This document shows positions 1-5,052 of a stretch of DNA of 6,003 bases, one piece after another. The first letter of the stretch is position 1; each line of letters opens with the position of its first letter. The notes under the pieces were generated by a model. That model was not told the origin of the DNA and did no database searches. It saw only the letters and a list, made by a program, of their open reading frames with translations. Source of the DNA: Phycisphaerales bacterium (lineage in GTDB: Bacteria; Planctomycetota; Phycisphaerae; Phycisphaerales; UBA1924); the NCBI GenBank assembly GCA_029260415.1, contig JAJDDH010000218.1:1-6003 (forward strand), given 5' to 3'. A program made the translations under genes and the position numbers.

Positions 1-316
1 TGCCGACCAGTTCCAGAACACCCAGTCCGGACGCGTCTGGGAGTGGCAGGCCCAGATCTTCCTCAAGGTCCGCCAGAAGAACCTCGACGGCCCCCGCGGC
101 GTCAACCCCACGCTCGAGAAGCGCAACGCCGAGATCAAGGAGGGCGTCGCCCTCATCTTCCGGCGCGCCCAGCACAAGCACCTCCAGGAGCCCGGGCTCC
201 AGACCATCAGCCGTCAGGTCACGGCCTACGTCAACGAGGTGTTCGGCGCTGACACCGACGGACTGCCCCGCGTCGAGCGCGTGGTCATCCCCGTCTGCAA
301 GGGCTTCGAGGTCTGA
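1..316 (+). CDS. fliL: FliL-like flagellar basal-body protein, C-terminal part (5' truncated)
   Basis: The reading frame enters at base 2 and runs 104 codons to TGA at 314-316; the N-terminus lies outside the window. What is visible fits the C-terminal periplasmic domain of FliL: a beta-rich stretch (fragment residues 9-25), then 'NPTLEKRNAEIKEGVALIF' (35-53), which matches the FliL pattern of a helix that begins with a conserved Glu-Lys/Arg pair and leads into 'I+..L..l', then a 'LQEPGLQTISRQV' helix (61-73) like the FliL 'L.s.eGk..L+.ei' segment, and a final strand 'RVERVVIPV' (90-98). FliL is a single-pass inner-membrane protein that associates with the MotA/MotB stator and supports torque. 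The signal anchor cannot be seen. The next gene, fliN, and those after it support a flagellar role. Family assignment is by remembered pattern only. FliM, the other likely neighbour, is excluded because no SpoA fold is present at its end. Confidence 0.6.
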   Translation, partial: ADQFQNTQSGRVWEWQAQIFLKVRQKNLDGPRGVNPTLEKRNAEIKEGVALIFRRAQHKHLQEPGLQTISRQVTAYVNEVFGADTDGLPRVERVVIPVCKGFEV

Positions 317-341
317 CCGCCCCCTCCCCCTGACCGCCCGC

Positions 342-358
342 CGCGCGAATGTTGCGCG
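342..358 (+). other. Short GC hairpin after the fliL-like gene
   Basis: CGCGC at 342-346 pairs with GCGCG at 354-358; a G-T wobble (347/353) and an A-T pair (348/352) can extend the stem to 7 bp around a 3-nt loop. It starts 26 nt after the stop of the fliL-like gene. There is no T tract after it, so it is not a typical intrinsic terminator. It might protect the 3' end of the upstream message, or it may be chance in GC-rich DNA. Confidence 0.25.
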
Positions 359-391
359 ATCGGGCGATCCCTGCGCGCGTGTCGGCAAAAC

Positions 392-407
392 TGGCCGGTC
401 ACTGGCC
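392..407 (+). promoter_or_regulatory. Possible sigma-54 (-24/-12) promoter ahead of fliN
   Basis: TGGCCG-N5-TGGCC resembles the sigma-54 consensus TGGCAC-N5-TTGCA. Both near-invariant dinucleotides are present at the right spacing: GG at 393-394 and GC at 405-406. About 8 of 11 consensus positions match. Transcription would begin near 417-420, leaving a leader of roughly 65 nt before the fliN ATG at 485. Sigma-54 drives middle flagellar genes in many bacteria. Against it, the leader is so GC-rich that such a match can occur by chance, and no activator binding site can be named. Confidence 0.28.
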
Positions 408-451
408 CGATGCCCGATGAGCGGATCGCGAGGGCGGTTCTCTCGCGCCGA

Positions 452-466
452 CGCGGCGGAGCCGCG
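452..466 (+). other. Perfect 6-bp hairpin just upstream of the fliN ribosome binding site
   Basis: CGCGGC (452-457) and GCCGCG (461-466) form a perfect inverted repeat around a 3-nt GGA loop. It ends 5 nt before the fliN Shine-Dalgarno. A stem here could affect fliN translation or mRNA stability. No T tract follows, so it is not a terminator. It could equally be chance. Confidence 0.3.
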
Positions 467-471
467 ACCAC

Positions 472-479
472 AGGTGAGG
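472..479 (+). promoter_or_regulatory. Ribosome binding site that decides the fliN start
   Basis: AGGTGAGG lies 5 nt before the ATG at 485. The in-frame ATG at 410, 25 codons further up, has no purine-rich site before it. This favours 485 as the real start. Confidence 0.65.
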
Positions 480-484
480 CACGG

Positions 485-976
485 ATGCCCGACGAAGACA
501 CCGCTCCATCCCCCGAATCCAGCGACGCCCCCGAACCTAGCGACGCTCAGGCCCCCGCGCCCGCCGACGCCGAGTCGGTCGAGCAGGCGCTCGACGACGC
601 CAAGACCACCGCCGACGAGACCGTCGAAACGGTTCAGAACGCGTCGGGCGAGCCGGGCGATTTCGTCATGCCCGAGTTCGACGACGCCGCGTCAGGGATG
701 AGCCCCGCCTCCATCGAGCTGCTCTCCGACGTCAACCTCAACGTCAAGAACGAGCTCGGTCGCACCCGCCTGCTCGTCGAGGACGTGCTCAAGCTGGGCG
801 AGGGCGCCGTCGTTGAACTCGACAAGCTCGCGGGCGACCCCGTGGACATCTTCGTCAACGACCGCCTCGTCGCCCGGGGCGTGGTGCTCGTGCTCAACGA
901 CAACTTCTGCGTCCGCGTCTCCGAGATCCTCGACACCACCGGCGACGCCGCGCGAGAAGCCACCGGCGCCGCCTGA
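485..976 (+). CDS. fliN: Flagellar motor switch / C-ring protein FliN
   Basis: 163 residues from the ATG at 485, chosen for its Shine-Dalgarno. Residues 1-70 are a low-complexity tail rich in Asp, Glu, Ala and Pro, likely disordered. Residues 77-150 form the SpoA (FliN/FliM C-terminal) domain: 'IELLSDVNLNVKNELGRTR' (77-95), then 'VLKLGEGAVVELDKLAGDPV' (101-120), 'DIFVNDRLVARG' (121-132) and 'NFCVRVSEIL' (140-149), which follow the family consensus almost residue for residue. FliN forms the lower ring of the cytoplasmic C ring, takes part in rotation switching and docks FliH and the export ATPase. The acidic tail is longer than in the short FliN of enteric bacteria (about 137 residues in all), though tails of varied length occur in the family. 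fliM is not adjacent on the 5' side; a FliL-like gene is. fliO follows after 55 nt. Confidence 0.95.
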   Translation: MPDEDTAPSPESSDAPEPSDAQAPAPADAESVEQALDDAKTTADETVETVQNASGEPGDFVMPEFDDAASGMSPASIELLSDVNLNVKNELGRTRLLVEDVLKLGEGAVVELDKLAGDPVDIFVNDRLVARGVVLVLNDNFCVRVSEILDTTGDAAREATGAA

Positions 977-981
977 CCCAA

Positions 982-991
982 CCCCCCCCCC
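982..991 (+). repeat. Homopolymer of ten C between fliN and fliO
   Basis: An uninterrupted run of 10 C, 5 nt after the fliN stop and 40 nt before the fliO ATG. Long homopolymers are prone to slippage during replication and to miscounting in sequencing. Because it is intergenic, a change in length would not shift either gene's frame. Confidence 0.8.
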
Positions 992-1009
992 GGGCGTCGG
1001 AGCACGCCC
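992..1009 (+). other. Hairpin in the fliN-fliO spacer
   Basis: GGGCGT (992-997) and ACGCCC (1004-1009) form a perfect 6-bp stem with a 6-nt loop, directly after the C run. There is no downstream T tract, so termination is unlikely. It ends 22 nt before the fliO start at 1032. It may influence message processing or fliO translation. Confidence 0.4.
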
Positions 1010-1031
1010 TCGAACCGCCAGGATGGCGACC

Positions 1032-1901
1032 ATGACCCGCACCCAACGATTCCGAACCGCCCTGCTCGCGCTCTGCCTCGCCGGCGCGCCCTCCGCGGCC
1101 CAGCTCGGGCCGTCAGCGCCACCAGCCGCCAACACGACCTCCCCGGGCGCAGCCGAGGCCTTCACCCGCCCGCCCGCAGAGATCCCCTCGACCGGTGAGA
1201 CCCCGCCCAGCGAGGCCGGCATCCCGCTGGGCGCGCCCTCGATCTCCGACACGCTGCCCAACCTCTCCCGCGCCGCCCAGGCGCCCGCCGACGCGGTCCC
1301 CGAACGGGCGAGCAACTCAGGCATGGCCGACATCCTGCGCACCGTCGGGGCCCTCGTCCTTGTCATCGCCCTCATCCTCGCGCTCGCCTGGGGCGTGCGC
1401 AGACTCGCCCGCAGCCAGGGCGGCCTCGGCGCCAAGCTCTCCGCCGGCGGCAAGTCCCCCTCGGGCATCCTCGAGGTCCTCGGACGCTACCCCGTCAGCG
1501 GCAAGCTCTCGCTCGTCGTCCTCCGCTTCGACCGGCGCGTCCTGCTCATCACCCAGACCCACGGCTCTAGCGGCGCCATGTCCACCCTGTGTGAGCTCGA
1601 CGATCCCTCGGACGTCGCCTCCGTGCTCAGCCGCGTGAGCGCCTCATCCGAGAGCGTCAACGCCGCGTTCCGCGAGGCGATCGCCCACGCCGAGCGCGAC
1701 GTCGCCACCGCCCTGACGCCCGAGACCCGTGTCCCGCTCGACCACTTCGACCCGGGCTCACGCCTCGTCACCCAGACCGACGACGGCGACCGTCTCGAAC
1801 TGCTCAGCGATGGCGACGAGCACGCCTTCGCGACGCCCGGGCCCGAGATCAGCCCGCTCCGCCGCCGCCTCGACGCGATGCGCGCAGGGGTCGGGGTGTG
1901 A
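1032..1901 (+). CDS. fliO: Flagellar export gate assembly protein FliO
   Basis: 289 residues from ATG 1032. An in-frame ATG lies at 1023, but AGGA at 1020-1023 is properly spaced only for 1032. Residues 1-22 look like a cleaved signal peptide: Arg-rich start, hydrophobic core 'ALLALCLAGA', then a small-residue 'PSAA' site. Residues 23-97 are Pro/Ala/Ser-rich and probably periplasmic. One membrane span lies at about 104-122 ('TVGALVLVIALILALAWGV') and is followed by Arg residues, placing the rest in the cytoplasm. Residues 146-188 match the FliO core: 'ILEVLGRYPVSGKLSLVVL' then 'RRVLLITQTH'. A further ~100-residue C-terminal tail has no feature I recognise. FliO promotes stable assembly of the FliP ring. 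It is longer than typical FliO because of both the linker and the tail. The stop overlaps the fliP GTG start (GTGA), implying coupled translation with its client. Confidence 0.87.
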   Translation: MTRTQRFRTALLALCLAGAPSAAQLGPSAPPAANTTSPGAAEAFTRPPAEIPSTGETPPSEAGIPLGAPSISDTLPNLSRAAQAPADAVPERASNSGMADILRTVGALVLVIALILALAWGVRRLARSQGGLGAKLSAGGKSPSGILEVLGRYPVSGKLSLVVLRFDRRVLLITQTHGSSGAMSTLCELDDPSDVASVLSRVSASSESVNAAFREAIAHAERDVATALTPETRVPLDHFDPGSRLVTQTDDGDRLELLSDGDEHAFATPGPEISPLRRRLDAMRAGVGV

Positions 1902-3145
1902 CGCGTCTGCTCCGCATCATCTCGGTCCTGCTGCTGTCGCTCGCCTCACCCGCGATGGCCCAGCCCCTGGGCCCGCCCACGCCCACCCGCGCTGACTTCA
2001 TGCAGCGCGCCCCGAGCTCGCTCGACCGCCCCAACCCCGTGCGCGTGCTCTCCGACGCCGCGGCAATGGTCCCGGGCCAGGCGGGACGCTCCGACGAGGG
2101 CGGGCTCTCCGTCGCGCTCAACATCATGATCCTGCTGACGGTGATCACCCTGGTCCCGTCGATCATGCTCATGACCACCTGCTTCATGCGCATCATGATC
2201 GTCCTCGCGCTCGTGCGCCAGGCGATCGGCGCCCAGTCCATCCCGCCCCCCCAGGTCATCACAGGCCTGGCGCTCTTCCTGACGGCGATGGTCATGGCGC
2301 CCACCATCGACCGCGTCTGGAACGAGGCCGTCGTGCCCTACCAGGCGGGCGAGATCACCGACTACGACGAGCTCTGGGACCGCGCCAAGCGCCCCATGCG
2401 CGACTATATGTTCGACCAGATCGAGGCCACGGGCAACTGGTCCAGCGTCTACATGATCCTCGAGTACCGCGGCGTTGACATCTCCGACCCGTCTCGCCTC
2501 ACCCGCGCCGACGTAGACATGATGACCCTTGTCCCGGGGTACATGCTCTCCGAGCTCAAGGTCGGCTTCGTCATGGGCTTCAAGGTCTACCTGCCCTTCC
2601 TCGTCATCGACATGGTCATCGCGACCATCCTCATCTCCATGAGCATGATGATGCTCCCACCCGTGCTCATCTCGCTGCCCTTCAAGCTCCTGCTCTTCGT
2701 TCTCGTGGACGGCTGGACCCTTGTCGTGGGCAGCCTGCTCCAGAGCTTCGTTCAGGACGGCGACGGCGCCCGCCTCAGCGCCCAGGCCGCCTCACTCCCG
2801 CTCGTCATGCTGCTGTGCCTGCCCATCAAACGCGGAGACGCCCGCCATGGAATACGACGAAACGATGATCTTCATCGTCCGCGACACCCTCTTTACCGTG
2901 CTGAAGATCTCGGCCCCGATCCTGCTCGCGGGCATGATCATCGGCCTGCTCATCAGCCTCTTCCAGTCGGTGACGAGCATCCAGGACCAGACGCTCACCT
3001 TCGTGCCCAAGATCGGCGTGATGGTGCTCGTCGCCGCGGCGCTGCTCCCCTGGAACACGCTCCGACTCTACGAGTTCACCGTCGAGATGCTGACGCTCTT
3101 CTGAGCCCGCAGCCGACCCCCGGAGCCCCGGACGACGATGCATGA
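1898..3145 (+). CDS. fliP: Flagellar export gate protein FliP, with stop apparently lost (reads through fliQ)
   Basis: Starts at GTG 1898, with AGGGG at 1886-1890 seven nt upstream and a 4-nt overlap with fliO. Residues 1-21 are a signal peptide ending in 'AMA'; cleaved signals are known in FliP. The family core is intact: 'CFMRIMIVLALVRQAIGAQ' (95-113), 'QVITGLALFLTAMVM' (119-133), 'VPGYMLSELKVGFVMGF' (212-228), and 'MMMLPPVLISLPFKLL' (250-265) through 'DGWTLVVGSLLQSF' (271-284), where FliP normally ends. Here the frame continues. Residues 285-310 still use GC-ending codons (24 of 26), so they look coded. From codon 311 (AAA, 2828-2830) the third-base bias collapses and the translation becomes an Arg/His/Asp/Pro-rich out-of-frame copy of fliQ, closing at TGA 3143-3145 inside the fliR start (ATGA). 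A single change, AAA to TAA at 2828, would end FliP at 310 residues. The functional gene probably spans about 1898-2827. FliP forms the five-subunit core of the export channel. Confidence 0.85.
   Translation: MTRLLRIISVLLLSLASPAMAQPLGPPTPTRADFMQRAPSSLDRPNPVRVLSDAAAMVPGQAGRSDEGGLSVALNIMILLTVITLVPSIMLMTTCFMRIMIVLALVRQAIGAQSIPPPQVITGLALFLTAMVMAPTIDRVWNEAVVPYQAGEITDYDELWDRAKRPMRDYMFDQIEATGNWSSVYMILEYRGVDISDPSRLTRADVDMMTLVPGYMLSELKVGFVMGFKVYLPFLVIDMVIATILISMSMMMLPPVLISLPFKLLLFVLVDGWTLVVGSLLQSFVQDGDGARLSAQAASLPLVMLLCLPIKRGDARHGIRRNDDLHRPRHPLYRAEDLGPDPARGHDHRPAHQPLPVGDEHPGPDAHLRAQDRRDGARRRGAAPLEHAPTLRVHRRDADALLSPQPTPGAPDDDA
2834..2837 (+). promoter_or_regulatory. Ribosome binding site of fliQ
   Basis: GGAG lies 9 nt before the ATG at 2847. 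It supports that start over the upstream in-frame ATG at 2721, which sits inside the conserved part of fliP and would add residues unlike FliQ. Confidence 0.6.
2847..3104 (+). CDS. fliQ: Flagellar export gate protein FliQ
   Basis: 85 residues, close to the usual ~89. The sequence follows the family well: 'ETMIFIVRDTLFTVLKISAP' (5-24), 'AGMIIGLLISLFQSVTSIQD' (28-47), 'QTLTFVPKIGVMVLVAAALL' (48-67), 'PWNTLRLYEFT' (68-78). It has two membrane helices, roughly 17-40 and 52-70, as a hairpin; the 'FQ..T.IQ..TL.F.PK' segment between them is the family hallmark. Four copies of FliQ pack around the FliP/FliR core of the export channel in the inner membrane. It has a good GGAG site and third-base GC bias, which shows this is the real frame. 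The whole gene lies within the out-of-frame continuation of fliP. fliR begins 37 nt after its stop. Confidence 0.95.
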   Translation: MEYDETMIFIVRDTLFTVLKISAPILLAGMIIGLLISLFQSVTSIQDQTLTFVPKIGVMVLVAAALLPWNTLRLYEFTVEMLTLF

Positions 3146-3927
3146 ACACGCTCTACCCATTCATGCACTACGCCGCGCCCTTCGCGCTCATCCTCGCCCG
3201 AGTCTCGGGCGTCTTCCTCTTCACGCCCATGCTCTCGGGCTCGACGATGCCCGTGCAGGCGCGGGCCATGCTCAGCCTCTCCCTCGCGGCCGCCGTCTTC
3301 GCCTTCGGGCCCGAAACGGTCCGCGATCTGCCCAAGCTCGACCTGGTCACCTACATCCCGCTCATGTTCTCCGAGGTCCTCCTGGGCGCATCGATCGGGC
3401 TCATTGGGGGCCTGCCCCTGCTGCTCATCCAGCTCGCGGGCTACCTCATGGGCTACCAGATGGGCCTGGCCATCGCCCAGACCTTCAACCCCAGCATGGA
3501 GAGCCAGGGCGACGTCGTCGGGCAGCTGCTCTTTTACATGGGCGTGAGTGTCTACGTCACGCTGGGCGGGCTCGACTACCTCTTCGCCACCCTGCTGGGC
3601 ACCTACCACAACGTCCCCATGGGCGCGTTCACCGCCGAGATGGCGCCGATCGAACTGCTCCTGGGCGTGGTCGAGGGTGGGTTCAAGATGGCCCTGAGCG
3701 TCGCCGCCCCCGTGATGGGCATCGTCACGCTCCTCATGGTCGCCATGGGCTTCATCATGAAAACCATGCCCCAGGTCAACGTCCTCTCCATCGGATTCTC
3801 CGCCAAGATCCTCTGCGGCATGCTCATGCTCATGTTCACGATCTTCGTCATCGCCGAGGTCTCGACCGAGCAGATCCTGCTTGTGCTCGACGCCGTCCGA
3901 GACTGGGCAGAATCGCTGAGCGTGTAG
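3142..3927 (+). CDS. fliR: Flagellar export gate protein FliR
   Basis: 261 residues, the normal FliR length. It opens with 'FALILARVSGVFLFTPML' (14-31), the family's N-terminal helix with its conserved Arg, and contains 'FSEVLLGASIGLIGGLPLL' (76-94), 'AGYLMGYQMGLAIAQTFNP' (99-117) and the hallmark 'MPQVNVLSIGFSAKI' (209-223), which aligns with the usual 'P.mNvf.iGfPlK'. About six hydrophobic membrane segments are visible. One FliR joins five FliP and four FliQ to close the helical export channel. The start is fixed by homology rather than by signal: the nearest purine-rich site (GGAG, 3122-3125) is 16 nt away, which is far. The ATG overlaps the TGA that ends the extended fliP frame. An ATG at 3138 opens a different frame and is not this gene. 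flhB follows after 15 nt. Confidence 0.95.
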   Translation: MNTLYPFMHYAAPFALILARVSGVFLFTPMLSGSTMPVQARAMLSLSLAAAVFAFGPETVRDLPKLDLVTYIPLMFSEVLLGASIGLIGGLPLLLIQLAGYLMGYQMGLAIAQTFNPSMESQGDVVGQLLFYMGVSVYVTLGGLDYLFATLLGTYHNVPMGAFTAEMAPIELLLGVVEGGFKMALSVAAPVMGIVTLLMVAMGFIMKTMPQVNVLSIGFSAKILCGMLMLMFTIFVIAEVSTEQILLVLDAVRDWAESLSV

Positions 3928-3931
3928 CGGT

Positions 3932-3937
3932 GGGGGG
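3932..3937 (+). promoter_or_regulatory. G-rich ribosome binding site that decides the flhB start
   Basis: A run of six G ends 5 nt before GTG 3943. The other GTG, at 3937, overlaps the run itself and so would lack a spaced site. This favours 3943. Confidence 0.5.
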
Positions 3938-3942
3938 TGTCC

Positions 3943-5034
3943 GTGGCTGATGAGATGGGAGAACGGTCCGAGCAGCCCACCGCCAAGCGCCTCAGCGAGG
4001 CGCGCAACAAGGGCCAGGTCCCCAAGAGCCAGGACCTGGGCGCCGCGGGCGGGCTGATCGTCGCGATCATCTCGCTCGTCATCTTCGGCGCCGGCGTGAT
4101 GGAGGGCCTCGCCCGCATCATGCGGCGCGTGCTCAGCGCCGAAACACTGGGGGACCCGCTCGCCTTCGCGTCCATCCTGCCCGCGGCCAAGTACGTCGCG
4201 CTCGAGGGCGCCATGCTGCTCGTCCCGCTCCTGGTCATCGCCGCGCTCGCCGCCTACGCCGTGCAGTACATGCAGGTCGGCTGGCTCATCACCACCGAGC
4301 CCATCCGCCCCAAGCTCGAGAAGCTCGACCCGATCAAGGGAACCAAGAAGCTCTTCAACAAGCGGAACCTCGTCAAGACGATCGTCAACACGCTCAAGCT
4401 CGCGGTCGTCATCTTCGTCTCCTGGATGGTCATCATGGCGCGGGTGGACGTGCTCGCCGCGGCGATCCGCCTGGACGCCGCCCCGGCGCTGCTGCTCGTC
4501 GTCCGTGTCGTTCTGGAGCTCGCGATCTGGCTCGTGGTGCTGCTCCTGCTGATCGCGGTGGTGGACTTTGTCTACCAGAAGTGGCAGCACACCCAGGACA
4601 TGAAGATGACCAAGCAGCAGGTCAAGGACGAGCGCCGCAGCATGGAGGGCGACCCGGAGGTCAAGGGCCGGCGCATCAAGATGGCCCGCGAGATCGCCAT
4701 GCAGCGCATCAGCAACACCGTCCCCGACGCCGACGTCATCGTCACCAACCCCGAGCACTTCTCCGTCGCCATCAAGTACGACCAGGACGCGGGCGGCGCC
4801 CCCAAGGTCACCGCCAAGGGCGCCGACCACCTCGCCCTGCGCATCCGCCAGCTCGCCCGCCTCGCGGGCGTCCCCATCGTCGAGCGCCCGCCCCTGGCCC
4901 GCGCGCTCTACTGGGGCATCGAGGTCGGGCAGGAGATCGCCCCCGAGCACTACCAGGCCGTCGCCGAGATCCTCGCCTACGTCTACCGCATGAACGACCA
5001 GCAACCCGCCGCGGCCCGCGCCGCCAGCGCATAA
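3943..5034 (+). CDS. flhB: Flagellar export specificity switch protein FlhB, with NPEH cleavage motif
   Basis: 363 residues from GTG 3943 (GTG 3937 would add two). The N-terminus 'ERSEQPTAKRLSEARNKGQV' (7-26) is the FlhB/YscU signature. Four membrane segments lie at about 33-56, 86-110, 140-165 and 182-204; the cytoplasmic loop has 'DPIKGTKKLFNKRNLV' (119-134). A charged linker, 'KQQVKDERRSMEGDPEVKGR' (204-223 +/- 10), leads to the cytoplasmic switch domain. The self-cleavage site reads N269-P270-E271-H272, whereas the family norm is Asn-Pro-Thr-His. Asn, Pro and His are kept, so cleavage between N269 and P270 is still plausible; the Thr to Glu change is unusual. Downstream, 'KGADHLALRIRQLA' (282-296) and 'VPIVERPPLARALY' (300-313) are intact. 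FlhB docks on the FliPQR channel and, after cleavage, switches export from rod/hook to filament proteins. flhA follows after 18 nt. Confidence 0.95.
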   Translation: MADEMGERSEQPTAKRLSEARNKGQVPKSQDLGAAGGLIVAIISLVIFGAGVMEGLARIMRRVLSAETLGDPLAFASILPAAKYVALEGAMLLVPLLVIAALAAYAVQYMQVGWLITTEPIRPKLEKLDPIKGTKKLFNKRNLVKTIVNTLKLAVVIFVSWMVIMARVDVLAAAIRLDAAPALLLVVRVVLELAIWLVVLLLLIAVVDFVYQKWQHTQDMKMTKQQVKDERRSMEGDPEVKGRRIKMAREIAMQRISNTVPDADVIVTNPEHFSVAIKYDQDAGGAPKVTAKGADHLALRIRQLARLAGVPIVERPPLARALYWGIEVGQEIAPEHYQAVAEILAYVYRMNDQQPAAARAASA

Positions 5035-5052
5035 GGACCCTGACACCCCGCG

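Noticed and set aside
386..419. Possible sigma-28 promoter (CAAAACT with GCCCGATG)
   Set aside because: The two boxes are 12 or 19 nt apart, neither fitting the usual ~15, and both match the consensus poorly.
410..484. Longer FliN from the ATG at 410
   Set aside because: No ribosome binding site before 410, the added residues are not FliN-like, and ATG 485 has AGGTGAGG at good spacing.
813..1031. Extension of fliO upstream to ATG 813
   Set aside because: It would run out of frame through fliN; the signal peptide begins at 1032, so the upstream part is shadow.
2246..2252. Run of seven C inside fliP as a phase-variation switch
   Set aside because: It encodes the conserved Ile-Pro-Pro-X-Gln region in the expected frame and is short; GC-rich proline codons explain it.
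2721..2846. Longer FliQ from ATG 2721
   Set aside because: The added 42 residues are an out-of-frame reading of the fliP end and lack coding bias; FliQ from 2847 has normal length and a GGAG site.
3138..3950. A 270-codon frame that starts 4 nt before fliR
   Set aside because: It runs out of frame through fliR, gives an Arg/His/Pro-rich product and lacks the codon bias that fliR shows.
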